A stretch of DNA of 56,974 nt from CAYGZM01 sp964354365 (GTDB lineage: Bacteria > Planctomycetota > Phycisphaerae > Sedimentisphaerales > Anaerobacaceae), in NCBI GenBank assembly GCA_964354365.1, contig CAYGZM010000009.1, positions 1 to 56,974 of the forward strand, written 5' to 3'. The notes beneath the pieces were generated by a model. It was not told the origin of the DNA. It saw nothing but the letters and a program-made list of their open reading frames with translations, and ran no database searches. Made by a program: the position numbers and the translations under genes. Shown piece after piece: positions 36,104-44,524 of the stretch (the stretch's first letter is position 1; every line of letters starts with the position of its first letter).

Positions 36104-36691
36104 ATGACTTTAATTGTACGCTCAAGAAATCCTGTTCCCTTTAAGTTTAACCAACAGAAAGCTATTCAGGCGGTAGCCTTCTTGTTGAAGCAAAAACATG
36201 CAACAAAATCAGATAACTATATGCGCGTTCTAAAGTTGTTGTATTTTGCTGACAGGGAAAGCCTAAAGGAAACTGGAAACCCTATAACGGGAGACCACTT
36301 TATTGCAATGAAACACGGCCCGACCCTTAGTCGACTGCTGGATTTAGCTAATCAACGCGAAGTCGGCAACATTGAATGGGATAAATACATTGAAAGAGAT
36401 GGATATGACATTCGGCTGATAAATGACCCAGGAAATGGAAAATTGTGCCGATACGAAATTGACTTATTGAAAAGAATTTGGGAAGAAAATAGGGAGCTTG
36501 GCGAGTGGGAAGTGGCAATGAAGTCGGAAGATCTTCCAGAGTGGAAGAAGAACAATCCCGGTGATTCTTCGCGCCCAATTCCGTTGTCCGATTTGCTGGA
36601 AGCTATTGGTAGAGGTGATTGGCTTGAGGTTATCACCAAAAGGGCAGCAGAAGACGCCGCTGCACGACACCTGTTTGGAATTAGCAGTTAA
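36104..36691 (+). CDS. Panacea-domain (DUF4065/SocA) antitoxin
   Basis: 195 residues. The core NYMRVLKLLYFADRESLKE, GDHFIAMKHGPTLS and a helical second half fit the Panacea domain, a widespread antitoxin domain that neutralises many unrelated toxins by direct binding. ATG 36104 has AGGAG seven bases upstream and gives the better start than 36077. The stop overlaps the next start (TAATG), the usual coupling of antitoxin and toxin. The pair is clearly less GC-rich than the flanking genes, suggesting acquisition. Confidence 0.85.
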   Translation: MTLIVRSRNPVPFKFNQQKAIQAVAFLLKQKHATKSDNYMRVLKLLYFADRESLKETGNPITGDHFIAMKHGPTLSRLLDLANQREVGNIEWDKYIERDGYDIRLINDPGNGKLCRYEIDLLKRIWEENRELGEWEVAMKSEDLPEWKKNNPGDSSRPIPLSDLLEAIGRGDWLEVITKRAAEDAAARHLFGISS

Positions 36692-37089
36692 TGTCGCTGC
36701 AAATCGGAAACACCTTCTTAAACGATCCTTATCTTGAACTTGATAGACACCTTTGGGTCATCATATCAGATCCTTCGTACAACTCCGAACAAGTAGCGAT
36801 TGTGAATATCACGAGTTGGGAAGATGAAGGAGATGAGTTGAATGACTCAAGCTGTATTGTAAACGATGGTGAGCACCCTTTTATTAAGCATAAGAGCTAT
36901 GTCATTTACGCAAAGGCAAAGCTTACTACTGTGGGCAATTTGCAGGCAGCGTTTAATAGGGGCTTGTTACACGTGCGCGAGAACTGCTCAGATGACTTTC
37001 TAAGTAAGGTTCTGGGGGGGGCGGCAAATTCAAGATTTACACCCGGTGACGTTCTTGACGTTTTGCGGGAGCAAGGGCTTATAGATTAA
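36691..37089 (+). CDS. Panacea-linked putative toxin, PemK/MazF-like
   Basis: 132 residues. HLWVIISDPSYNSEQVAIVN and GEHPFIKHKSYVIYAKAKL resemble small beta-barrel proteins related to PemK/MazF endoribonucleases. The start overlaps the antitoxin stop by one base. A run of eight G residues (37014-37021) lies inside the coding sequence, 23 codons from the end; slippage there would replace the C-terminus. The toxin function is inferred from pairing and fold resemblance. Confidence 0.7.
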   Translation: MSLQIGNTFLNDPYLELDRHLWVIISDPSYNSEQVAIVNITSWEDEGDELNDSSCIVNDGEHPFIKHKSYVIYAKAKLTTVGNLQAAFNRGLLHVRENCSDDFLSKVLGGAANSRFTPGDVLDVLREQGLID

Positions 37090-37154
37090 GGACTCTTTTA
37101 ACCGTCAAGCCGAATATTCTTTTCTATCCCCCGTAACTCTGTTTTGCATATCCT

Positions 37155-37814
37155 CTAACCTAATATTTTCCTTCTTAGCATCACCGCACCTAATCCGAGC
37201 AGTAGGAGCGTGCCGGGTTCGGGGATAGTCATAGCACCGCTAAAACCATCGCCGCCTGCTCTCCCAGTGTCCAGCATGCCCTTGAAACCAGTCGAAGAAC
37301 CGCCCTGCAAGGACAGCTCGAAATCAAACTGCCGCTGAGCGCCAGGTATTGAAGAAATGTAGTCGAGGGCCGGTGAACCAAGAGCCAAGCCATCAGCAGT
37401 TACAGTCACGTCGGTTATGTCAGCCTCGAAAACGGTGTACGCGACGGCCGTTGTGCCTACAGGAAATAAATCACCCATTCCAAGGGTGCCGGTCATATAG
37501 GTGGTTGTGCCCGTGGAGTCTGTGAGCGTGAATGCGCCTCCACTGAGCGTATAAGGTCCGCCGGAAATTCCGCCCACCGTCATGGTTGGTATATGAACCA
37601 ACGCAAAACCGGTAACCAGGGGATCAAGGCTGCCGCCGTTACACAAATCGACTTGGATAGCCTCCCTGAAAGATAGTGTACCCGCTCCGTCAAAAGACCA
37701 GCCGCCGGCAGCAGCCCCCCCGCCGCCACCGGGAGAAAACTCGATCATTAGCGAAGCGACGGTAGGTGTGGACATCAGGGCGAACAATGTGATTGTAAAT
37801 AGAAACCGCTTCAT
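37155..37814 (-). CDS. PEP-CTERM secreted protein
   Basis: 219 residues with an N-terminal signal peptide and a C-terminal IPEPGTLLLLGLGAVMLRRK: the PEP motif, a membrane helix and a basic end. This is the sorting tag cleaved by exosortase before anchoring to exopolysaccharide. The body is Gly/Thr-rich beta-structure of unknown function. ATG 37814 with AAGGAGG upstream is preferred over GTG 37823. Confidence 0.88.
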   Translation of the reverse strand: MKRFLFTITLFALMSTPTVASLMIEFSPGGGGGAAAGGWSFDGAGTLSFREAIQVDLCNGGSLDPLVTGFALVHIPTMTVGGISGGPYTLSGGAFTLTDSTGTTTYMTGTLGMGDLFPVGTTAVAYTVFEADITDVTVTADGLALGSPALDYISSIPGAQRQFDFELSLQGGSSTGFKGMLDTGRAGGDGFSGAMTIPEPGTLLLLGLGAVMLRRKILG

Positions 37815-37996
37815 TTTTGCCACCTCCTTGTTTTCAAAATGATTAGAATGTTATGGAAACCTTCGGCTCCAAAAAGCAATGTCAATATAGAACTTGCAGA
37901 CCGGCAAATCAAGAAAAAAATGCCGGTTGGCCCAAAATTTTTTACTTTCCACCTGTCTTTGGAGGCAAATCGAAGGCTTTGGACGGAAAAAACAGA

Positions 37997-38094
37997 GGTG
38001 GGCTGGGAGATAGTTCGTGAGAGGGAGGAGGGAAATGCTCACAGCCCACCGGATATTCGTTATACCAAAGAGCCAACCAAAGGCAAGAGGCTAA
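37997..38094 (+). repeat. structured leader repeat with minigene, copy 2
   Basis: It matches 35774-35845 over about 67 bases: GGTGGGCTG arm, GGAGGAGGGAAATG, CAGCCCACC arm, then GGATATTCGTTAT. The minigene (38035-38094) has 19 residues beginning MLTAHRIFV. The two copies flank the Panacea pair and the PEP-CTERM gene. Confidence 0.6.
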
Positions 38095-38149
38095 TGCGAC
38101 GCCCTTCGCCTTCGCAGGAGCCAGCCGGAAAAATTGAAACCGGGGCTGC

Positions 38150-38201
38150 CTGTTGACGTTCGCCGGGGCGTTGTTAAAATGCTTCTGTAACAGCGTTCTG
38201 A
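38150..38201 (+). promoter_or_regulatory. duplicated promoter cassette, copy 1
   Basis: TTGACG (38153-38158) and TAAAAT (38175-38180) are 16 bases apart. The 52 bases are nearly identical to 38759-38810. It drives the small zinc-ribbon membrane protein starting at 38242. Confidence 0.6.
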
Positions 38202-38241
38202 GTTATGGGAAGCAAACATCTAAAACAAAAGGGAGGCGATT

Positions 38242-38691
38242 ATGTCAACTGCAGAAAAGAAAAATCAGCTTGATTTTGCCCAGTCGAAGGACAGCATTCC
38301 TTATCGCTTCGAGGAAACCGGCACTCTTAGGCTTTTTGTATTAGGTACGTTTTTTCTTATTGCTTCGCTCATCTTTGCTGCCGCATATAAGGCATATCTT
38401 GAACAGGGAATCACATCTCTCACTCTTTGTGTTATCTCAATCGCAGTGACCCTTGTAATCCAGCTAATAATACAGGCCGCTATCATTCGTTGGGCATGTC
38501 GAGCGGACCGTGTTATAGAGCACTGTAAAGTCTTGGAATTGTATCTGTCGCTACTGCTTGCCCATATTCACAAGAATAAATGTGATATGTGCGGCAAAAT
38601 CAAACATCCCACGCAACTCGAATTGCTCGATACCGGCAAAATTATTTGTCGTCCGTGCAAAGAGAAGCTTCTATACAGTCCAGACAATTGA
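38242..38691 (+). CDS. small membrane protein with C-terminal zinc ribbon
   Basis: 149 residues. Two membrane segments (about 30-50 and 58-80) are followed by a cytoplasmic tail with CDMCGK and ICRPCKEK, two CxxC knuckles spaced for one zinc. GGGAGG precedes the ATG. The family is not recognised. Its leader shares a 52-bp promoter cassette with the next gene. Confidence 0.65.
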   Translation: MSTAEKKNQLDFAQSKDSIPYRFEETGTLRLFVLGTFFLIASLIFAAAYKAYLEQGITSLTLCVISIAVTLVIQLIIQAAIIRWACRADRVIEHCKVLELYLSLLLAHIHKNKCDMCGKIKHPTQLELLDTGKIICRPCKEKLLYSPDN

Positions 38692-38758
38692 AAATACATT
38701 GAACAAGAGAATGTAAGAGGGAGCTTTAGAGACGGGATACGGGCTTGGCCAGACCTGT

Positions 38759-38810
38759 CTGTTGACGTTCGCCGGGCGGTTGTTAAAATGCTTCTGTAAC
38801 TGCGTTCTGA
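38759..38810 (+). promoter_or_regulatory. duplicated promoter cassette, copy 2
   Basis: TTGACG (38762-38767) and TAAAAT (38784-38789), 16 bases apart. After it, GGTCTGAGCAG and CTGCTCGGACC can pair across the leader of the 38919 gene. Confidence 0.6.
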
Positions 38811-38918
38811 ATCCAGGACGGTTAGCATGCAACTAACCAAGCGGTCTGAGCAGCGATAGCGGTTCTCACCCGCTCCGCTCTCCTGCTCGGACCGGCCTGA
38901 TAGAAAGCGGGTGAAAAG

Positions 38919-39770
38919 ATGCCTCAGAAGTCATTACGTGACGGCACTATCGAATCGCAGATGCAGCTTGCAGTGCGTCTGGCTGACGAAACAGCAGCCG
39001 AAGCGCGGAAGAAACCGCAGCGGCGGCTCAGAGAGTTCTATTTCTACGCGGTGAACTGCTTCAATTGTGCCGTTAAAATCACAAAACTGAGCCGGAGCAC
39101 CAAAGAGACAGAGCCGAGCCAATTTGTAGCCTTGTGCGCCTATTTGGGTGAATATCTGAAGCGTGTCAAGGAGATGCTGAAGAGGTATCCTCGCCTGCTG
39201 CAGAAATGGCCGGCAAATCCAGGGATAGCTTTTTCGTGGGAGGCGAGTTGGTCCGCTTTAGGTATGGCCTTGAAGTTCTCAGATACGATCTATGGTGGAA
39301 CGCTATATGCAAGAGCATGCGCTCTGGGCACATGCCCGCCGTGCTTAGAAGAGACCACTATCTCTGGCCCAGAGGCTCAAAAGTGGAGAGATTTAACAAT
39401 CCAAGAACTGACAACAATGACATTGCCCAAACCTTCTGAATGGCCCATGTGGGAAGTCCACAGGGATTCCGAAAGTCTTATGCACAGGCTTGAGGACGAA
39501 TTCTTGCAGGCAACCAGCAAGGCAGGAGAACCAGCGCAGAAGGGCAAGACAGGTAAGAACGTATCACAGAACCAGTGGAAGCCGCCCAACGAGTACATCG
39601 GCAGCAAGAGTATCGTCAACGATCACAACGTGCCGCGCAGTACACTACAGGGATGGGCGGAGCAAGACAAAGTAAACGCAAAGAAAGACCCTCAAACGAA
39701 AGAGAACTACTACCTGCGAAAGTGGTTTAAGCAACGCCTGAAAAACTACAGGCCGCGCTCAAAAACGTAG
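38919..39770 (+). CDS. uncharacterised protein with basic C-terminal DNA-binding-like tail
   Basis: 283 residues, not recognised. The N-terminal half is helical with paired aromatics (REFYFYAVNCFNCAV). A CPPC pair lies near residue 140. The C-terminus, after a Gly/Lys/Gln linker, reads NEYIGSKSIVNDHNVPRSTL then QGWAEQDK and is strongly basic, resembling a short helix-turn-helix of the excisionase/MerR type. A copy of the 38.15-kb promoter cassette lies upstream. Confidence 0.6.
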   Translation: MPQKSLRDGTIESQMQLAVRLADETAAEARKKPQRRLREFYFYAVNCFNCAVKITKLSRSTKETEPSQFVALCAYLGEYLKRVKEMLKRYPRLLQKWPANPGIAFSWEASWSALGMALKFSDTIYGGTLYARACALGTCPPCLEETTISGPEAQKWRDLTIQELTTMTLPKPSEWPMWEVHRDSESLMHRLEDEFLQATSKAGEPAQKGKTGKNVSQNQWKPPNEYIGSKSIVNDHNVPRSTLQGWAEQDKVNAKKDPQTKENYYLRKWFKQRLKNYRPRSKT

Positions 39771-39775
39771 CACAA

Positions 39776-39897
39776 TACGATACGTAATACGTAACACCAA
39801 GAGGACCCGCAGAAAAAGTCCCCCATTTCTCCGTTCCTACAAAAGACTTAGCAAATACGTAACCGTAACAGGTGTATTACGTGCAGTTACGATTTGA
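39776..39897. repeat. cluster of TACGTAA/GTTACG motifs
   Basis: GATACGTAATACGTAAC (39779-39795) and TACGTAACCGTAAC with ATTACGTGCAGTTACG (39855-39892) repeat a TACGTAAY core in both orientations. Clustered sites like this are typical of operators or binding sites of a plasmid or phage-type protein. The owner is unknown. Confidence 0.4.
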
Positions 39898-39975
39898 TAC
39901 CCTTTGAAACCCTCTCTTATACTGACCTCCAAAATCGTTCATTGAGTCTTGTTGGTACTTCTTGGAGTAAAGCAA

Positions 39976-40218
39976 ATGAATCAGGAAATCGCAAAGACAA
40001 AAGATACTGACGCTGTAAGCAAAGCGGCGCTTCTCTCCGCACCGGAGTGCGCGAGGTTATGCGGCGTGAGCCGTGGTGTGTCAAGCGCTGAACTCGATGA
40101 AGAGATCGGCTTGCTGCTCTGGCGGTTGGAGGATACATTGAGCCGACAGGAGCGGAGAGAGGGGTATCAACGCCTCGAAGTGCTGCTTTCGCGCAAATAC
40201 GGTGGTGGGATGCAATGA
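39976..40218 (+). CDS. small protein with partial helix-turn-helix, excisionase-like
   Basis: 80 residues; ATG 39976 follows TTGGAG. SAPECARLCGVSRG resembles the first two helices of AlpA/excisionase-type DNA-binding proteins. The rest (LDEEIGLLLWRLEDTLSRQE) does not continue that fold, so the protein may be a rearranged relic or a different small family. The nearby TACGTAA cluster may be its binding region. Confidence 0.45.
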   Translation: MNQEIAKTKDTDAVSKAALLSAPECARLCGVSRGVSSAELDEEIGLLLWRLEDTLSRQERREGYQRLEVLLSRKYGGGMQ

Positions 40219-40816
40219 CCACGGAGTGGAAACTCAGTTCCGGCGTTTGCGTCAAACAAGGCGGGGGTCAAGGTGGCGAAGGACTAACGGTTCCGGCGGG
40301 CTTTTTCTTTTCAGTATTCATATGTGTTAATCTGTCCTGAGCTTACGTGCCCTCATCCCCTCATCCCCTTTTCCTTCTCTGCGTCTTTGTGCCTTCGTGG
40401 CCAAAATCCATTGAGTCCGTAATACAATCTTGTATCTTCTTGTTTTTTATGCACGTTTTTTTTATTGGGCGATCACAACCTCTTTATTATCAAGGTGTTA
40501 TGAGACTTTTTTGCCAGACGAACTTTTTGGTTGCGGCTGAGCGAAGCGAAGCCGCGCTGGGAAATCCGTGAAATCCGTGGTTCCCTGTGTCTTGTCAATT
40601 TGACCATTTGGATTTTGAATTTGTTTCGGATTTCGTGCTTCGTACTTCGGATTTTCAGGCGAAAAAGGCATTTTTCAACATTAGATTGCGCTGTAGAACT
40701 ATTCCGCAGGCCTCTATTACAATTTACAGGCGGAATTCGGCCAATGTTCTTGATTTATCGGCTGTTTTGCCTCAATAGAACAGATTATGAGCGGGGATGA
40801 TGCCGAGGAGCTGAAC
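40219..40816. other. gene-free stretch with intergenic repeats
   Basis: It holds fragments such as TTGTGCCTTCGTGGCC and a GGATTTCGTGCTTCG-type repeat (40605-40660), whose reverse complement recurs at 56920-56974. Short open frames here show no protein-like composition. Confidence 0.5.
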
Positions 40817-42241
40817 CTACTGCTTGATCCAGTCTTCATCAAAGCGAACGTATTTGATGGTTTTATTGGGGGCGTCTTCGCGGTCGTTGTGATGGTAGCT
40901 ATAAACTACGTGCAATGCGCCATCTCGGCCCTGGATGATGGATGGATAGTGGCTTCTGGCGGCAACGGCCTTGTCCCGTGAATCCCTTTCGAGATGCCGA
41001 GTCTGATTCCACGTTTTTCCTTCGTCCGTAGAAATCGAAACGGCAAGGCTGTGTCGTCCGTCTTCGAGGTCGTTATACGCCAGAATCCAATGGCCGTTTC
41101 GTAGAGTAACGACATCGGCCCCTGAGCCGGGATTCGGCAGCTCGGAATCGCGGACGGTGCTCCAGGTCAGGCCGTTATCCTTTGAAATACTGATGTGGAG
41201 GCGCTTCGGGGACGGGCCGTTGTCCCTCATATACGCAACGAGTGTTCCATCTGCCTTCTGTGCAATACTCGGCTGTATATTTCCGGGTGCGACCAAGGGT
41301 TCGCTGAACTTCCAGGTCTTGCCGGAATCGTCCGTTATCGCCATCAAGGAGAAACTGAAGCCGTCCGAATACAGGGGGACAACGATTCGATTCTTGTCAA
41401 CGATTACGGCCTTGTTCTTTGTCTGCCAGCCCATGCGTCTGAAATATGGATAGCCGAGTTGTTTTTCCATTGGTTTGCCGGAGTCATCGATGAGGATGCC
41501 TTTGCTCATCATGTCTTCGCCGCGGGCCTTTCTGAGCAATCCCTCGCCCCACGCCCTCCAGACTTGCACCTTTACGCCCGCTGCCACCAGCGCGCTCACA
41601 GTATCGGCGTTTTCAGACAGATACTTCGCATATTCCTCGATCTGCCGTTCGACGGACTTGACAAAGCGGTCGTTGGGCTGAATGCCTCTCTCGGCCGGGT
41701 CGCCCGGCTTTACGTGCAGAACCTCCTGCCACAGCCACTTTGGCGGCCCATCCGGCGTTATGTAGTCTTCGCTGATCCGGTATTTCAACAGTGAGGTCTC
41801 CCACTGGTTCGCCATCACCGTGTACCACATCAGCCAGAGCCGGCCTTGAGGGTCGATGAAGAGAATCGGGTTTATATCCGGAAAGCCAGGCACGTCCGCC
41901 AACACAAACGGCTTGCTCCATTCTTCCTTATCTCCGGGACGGTTCGGGCCGCCCGCTTGAAGCCGTGCCCCCATGATTGCCACGTCATCGGCCCACCGCT
42001 CGCCGGAACCTTGGAACCAGGCGGCCAGGAGGTCGCCATTAGGCAACTCCACGATTGTCGAGCCGTGCACGTGCTCCTTGACGAGAGGAAATATCTCCAT
42101 TGACCGGTGAATAGCACCAAGGGCAGGTGCGGCGAGCAGCAGCAAAGCCAACACTATTCGCTGTTGACGCGGCACCGCCCGCCGGACGCCTTTGCGCCGG
42201 GGTTCACTTCTGAAAAGCTTGTCTTCGACGAATCCAACCAT
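40817..42241 (-). CDS. exo-alpha-sialidase / BNR-repeat glycosidase (GH33-like)
   Basis: 474 residues. After a signal-like segment (about residues 29-43), the protein is a six-bladed propeller with Asp-box repeats: TDDSGKTWKF, SISKDNGLTWS and VSISTDEGKTWN. HGSTIVELPNGDLLAAWFQG marks the start of the catalytic part and VAARSHYPSIIQGRDG a late blade. It probably removes sialic acid or a related sugar outside the cell. ATG 42241 is chosen because GAGGG lies upstream; an open extension of 48 codons is encoded by CACTCACCA repeats and is not credible. Confidence 0.85.
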   Translation of the reverse strand: MVGFVEDKLFRSEPRRKGVRRAVPRQQRIVLALLLLAAPALGAIHRSMEIFPLVKEHVHGSTIVELPNGDLLAAWFQGSGERWADDVAIMGARLQAGGPNRPGDKEEWSKPFVLADVPGFPDINPILFIDPQGRLWLMWYTVMANQWETSLLKYRISEDYITPDGPPKWLWQEVLHVKPGDPAERGIQPNDRFVKSVERQIEEYAKYLSENADTVSALVAAGVKVQVWRAWGEGLLRKARGEDMMSKGILIDDSGKPMEKQLGYPYFRRMGWQTKNKAVIVDKNRIVVPLYSDGFSFSLMAITDDSGKTWKFSEPLVAPGNIQPSIAQKADGTLVAYMRDNGPSPKRLHISISKDNGLTWSTVRDSELPNPGSGADVVTLRNGHWILAYNDLEDGRHSLAVSISTDEGKTWNQTRHLERDSRDKAVAARSHYPSIIQGRDGALHVVYSYHHNDREDAPNKTIKYVRFDEDWIKQ

Positions 42242-42498
42242 GTTCACGACCCTCTGAATTTTTATAGTGCCAACAAAGAGTGTGACAAGTATAGCATAGA
42301 CGGCCTTCAAAACACATACTCCCGAGAAGGGCGGATTGGTGAGTGGTGATTGGTGAGTGGTGAGTGGAGGCTTTCGAAGGGGCATTTAACCAGTCACTAA
42401 TTAACCAATTAACCGGTCCCCGTTCCGGCGATTTTTGGGGAATAATGTGTTGCAAAAATATGGGCAAGCACTTATAATATAGCGGTTTATGTTTTTGT

Positions 42499-42572
42499 GT
42501 CCCCGTAGCTCAATTGGACAGAGCGTTGGCCTCCGGAGCCAAAGGTTGAAGGTTCGACTCCTTTCGGGGATA
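42499..42572 (+). tRNA. tRNA-Arg (anticodon CCG)
   Basis: Acceptor GTCCCCG pairs with CGGGGAT. The D arm GCTC/GAGC encloses AATTGGACA. The anticodon stem TTGGC/GCCAA carries loop CTCCGGA (anticodon CCG). The T arm GAAGG/CCTTT has loop TTCGACT, and the discriminator is A. CCA is not encoded. It reads CGG codons. A 166-bp repeat element begins nine bases downstream. Confidence 0.95.
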
Positions 42573-42581
42573 GTCCCTGAG

Positions 42582-42747
42582 TTCTGCAAAATTGCAGGTT
42601 AGACCTATATTGTTGAAGAAAATCTCTGTTATGATCTTCTTCAATAATCACCTAAGCGATTACGAGACAATACGTTGCCATCGAAAAGAAAAAATCAACA
42701 AACGATTTTTTCTTTTCCAAGTAGGTCTAACCTGCAATTTTGCAGAA
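42582..42747 (+). repeat. 166-bp inverted-repeat (MITE-like) element, full copy
   Basis: The first 26 bases (42582-42607) and the last 26 (42722-42747) are perfect inverted copies, beginning TTCTGCAAAATTGCAGG. The interior carries AAGAAAAAATC/GATTTTTTCTT arms. No coding capacity. Related copies are at 33387-33626 and 3206-3237. Confidence 0.9.
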
Positions 42748-42829
42748 GCCTTGGATATTCTATGCCATACGTGTTCGTAGCATAGCTTGTTAATCTTAGG
42801 CTTTGCCGTGTGAAGACAGGAGAGTTCTT

Positions 42830-43585
42830 ATGGACAAACAGAGGGGATTTACGCTGGTGGAGCTTTTGGTGGTGATTGCCATTATTGCGCTGCTGATGGC
42901 GATTTTGCTGCCTTCACTGCAAAGGGCGAGAGAGCAGTCGAAGAGAGTTGTCTGCGGCAATGGTCTTAAACAAATCAGCCTCAGCCTGCACATGTACGGT
43001 GAGGAAAACGACGCGAAGCTCCCCTTGAACCAGGGCGGATGGTGGCTATGGGATATTGCCTATAGCACGACCGATTACATTATTGCCACCGGCGGCGACA
43101 GGAAGATTTTCTACTGCCCATCCGATCCTCTCAAGAGGCCGGATATGGCGTGTCTGTGGCAGTTCAGCCAGAACCTGCCTCTGGTGACGCGCATCGGCGA
43201 GGTGGCCGAGCCGAAGACCGGGCGGGAGAATTACTACCGGGTCACAAGCTACTTCTGGATGATGGATACCGTTGCCGGGCGAGGCTATTCGCCGGGCGGC
43301 AGCCCTCCCAAGAGGTGGATAAAGACGCTGAACTGCAAACAAGCCGCATCAACCGAGCTTGTCACCGATGCGACGCTCAGTACGGGGACAGATCCCAGGA
43401 CCGCCAGCTTTGCAGAGGTCCAGGGCGGTTCGTGGGCGCGATACAAGCTGTACGACCGCAGCAACCACCTGGCCAACGGAGACAGGCCCGGCGGCGGCAA
43501 TATGATGTTTGTCGATGGGCATAACGAGTGGCGGCATTTCAACGAAATGGATTATCGCCTCACAGGACCGGTCCATTGGTGGTAA
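42830..43585 (+). CDS. prepilin-like protein with H-X9-DG C-terminus
   Basis: 251 residues. The type IV prepilin N-terminus DKQRGFTLVELLVVIAII gives a peptidase site after Gly and a Glu at +5 of the mature protein. The C-terminal GGGNMMFVDGHNEWRHF is the H-X9-DG type end of the planctomycete prepilin-like family. These are very numerous surface or pseudopilus subunits. GGAGAG precedes ATG 42830. The next sequence is an unrelated RCC1 fragment. Confidence 0.88.
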   Translation: MDKQRGFTLVELLVVIAIIALLMAILLPSLQRAREQSKRVVCGNGLKQISLSLHMYGEENDAKLPLNQGGWWLWDIAYSTTDYIIATGGDRKIFYCPSDPLKRPDMACLWQFSQNLPLVTRIGEVAEPKTGRENYYRVTSYFWMMDTVAGRGYSPGGSPPKRWIKTLNCKQAASTELVTDATLSTGTDPRTASFAEVQGGSWARYKLYDRSNHLANGDRPGGGNMMFVDGHNEWRHFNEMDYRLTGPVHWW

Positions 43586-43599
43586 GGCCGGGGAGAGTA

Positions 43600-43841
43600 A
43601 CTTGGGGCAGTTGGGTAACGGGGCCTCCGGAAGTTCCGACGAGCCGGTCAAGGTTAAGAAATGGATTGACGAAACCGAGTATGACCTCACCAACATCGTC
43701 TCTATAGACGCCGGTTACGAACATTCTCTGGTAATCGACGCAGACGGCAACATCTGGGTCTGGGGTAGAAACTCAGAGGCAGAACTGGGATTGGGCGAGG
43801 ATTACTACCCGGAGAACCAGCCTTACGCAAAGAAACTGTAG
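43600..43841 (+). pseudogene. RCC1-repeat protein fragment
   Basis: The frame reads NLGQLGNGASGSSDEPVKVK, then VSIDAGYEHSLVIDADGNIW and WGRNSEAELGLGED, one and a half RCC1 propeller repeats. There is no start of its own: the frame opens inside the prepilin gene in another register. A full RCC1 protein needs about seven repeats. Confidence 0.7.
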
Positions 43842-43885
43842 GACAGGCCTAAGATATGACCGGTCGCTGTCCTCCCGGACGCGAC

Positions 43886-44524
43886 TCAGGATTTGCGTCT
43901 CTTCAGTAGGACCCATGAGCCCAACACCAGCATCCAGCAGCTCGTGGGCTCTGGAATTGATGTGACTGACAGAACGTCTGCCTGCAGGTACAGACTGTCT
44001 CCATAGCCCAAGGAAATCCTTATTCCGAAGTCCCACCAGTCTTCAAGATTGGGTGCTGATGGCAGCAATGCGTCGCTCGAAATAGCGGTCCCGGAATAGT
44101 CACGCAGTTCCCACCAAATATGGTTGACTTCAATTCCGTTTCGGAGCGGCAAATTCTTGTAGCTCCTGAACAGGTAACCATCGTCATATGGCCTGTCATA
44201 CACACCTATGACAAATTCGACGTTTTCAGGGTCACTCTGAAAAACAAGGTTCCCGATATGCAAAGAGACTCCATAAGGCTCAGTGTAGTACCAGTAGTTG
44301 CCGCTGTATCCACTTCCTGAACTGTCCAGGGTCGATGTGTCATAGACGTAACTGCCGCTCACGAAGTCACCGATATTGATCTCCCCGGCAAAGAGGTTAT
44401 CCAGATCACGGACCTCTGTTAATTGGCCGGTAAGAGCGATTGTGACGATTGTGGCCTGGGCGCTGCCGGCGGCCAAAGCGAACACCACAACGGCCAATAA
44501 CAAGATTTTTCCTTTGGTTTCCAT
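43886..44524 (-). CDS. PEP-CTERM secreted protein, unusual tail
   Basis: 212 residues with signal peptide (1-24) and C-terminal SIPEPTSCWMLVLGSWVLLK ending in RRKS. The PEP motif, helix and basic end are present but the helix lacks the usual Gly-Leu-rich start and contains Cys-Trp. The body is beta-rich with many Tyr/Trp. AGGGAG precedes the ATG. Confidence 0.82.
   Translation of the reverse strand: METKGKILLLAVVVFALAAGSAQATIVTIALTGQLTEVRDLDNLFAGEINIGDFVSGSYVYDTSTLDSSGSGYSGNYWYYTEPYGVSLHIGNLVFQSDPENVEFVIGVYDRPYDDGYLFRSYKNLPLRNGIEVNHIWWELRDYSGTAISSDALLPSAPNLEDWWDFGIRISLGYGDSLYLQADVLSVTSIPEPTSCWMLVLGSWVLLKRRKS

Larger units (their letters stand above)
37824..38241. other. gene-free stretch with two repeats and a promoter
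   Basis: It contains copy 2 of the structured leader repeat and the first copy of a duplicated 52-bp promoter cassette, both listed separately. Nothing else is recognised. Confidence 0.5.

Noticed and set aside
40347..40800. Three short plus-strand frames
   Set aside because: They overlap one another within repeat sequence and show no ribosome site or protein-like composition.
42242..42385. 48-codon N-terminal extension of the sialidase
   Set aside because: It is encoded by CACTCACCA-type repeats; the ATG at 42241 has a ribosome-binding site.
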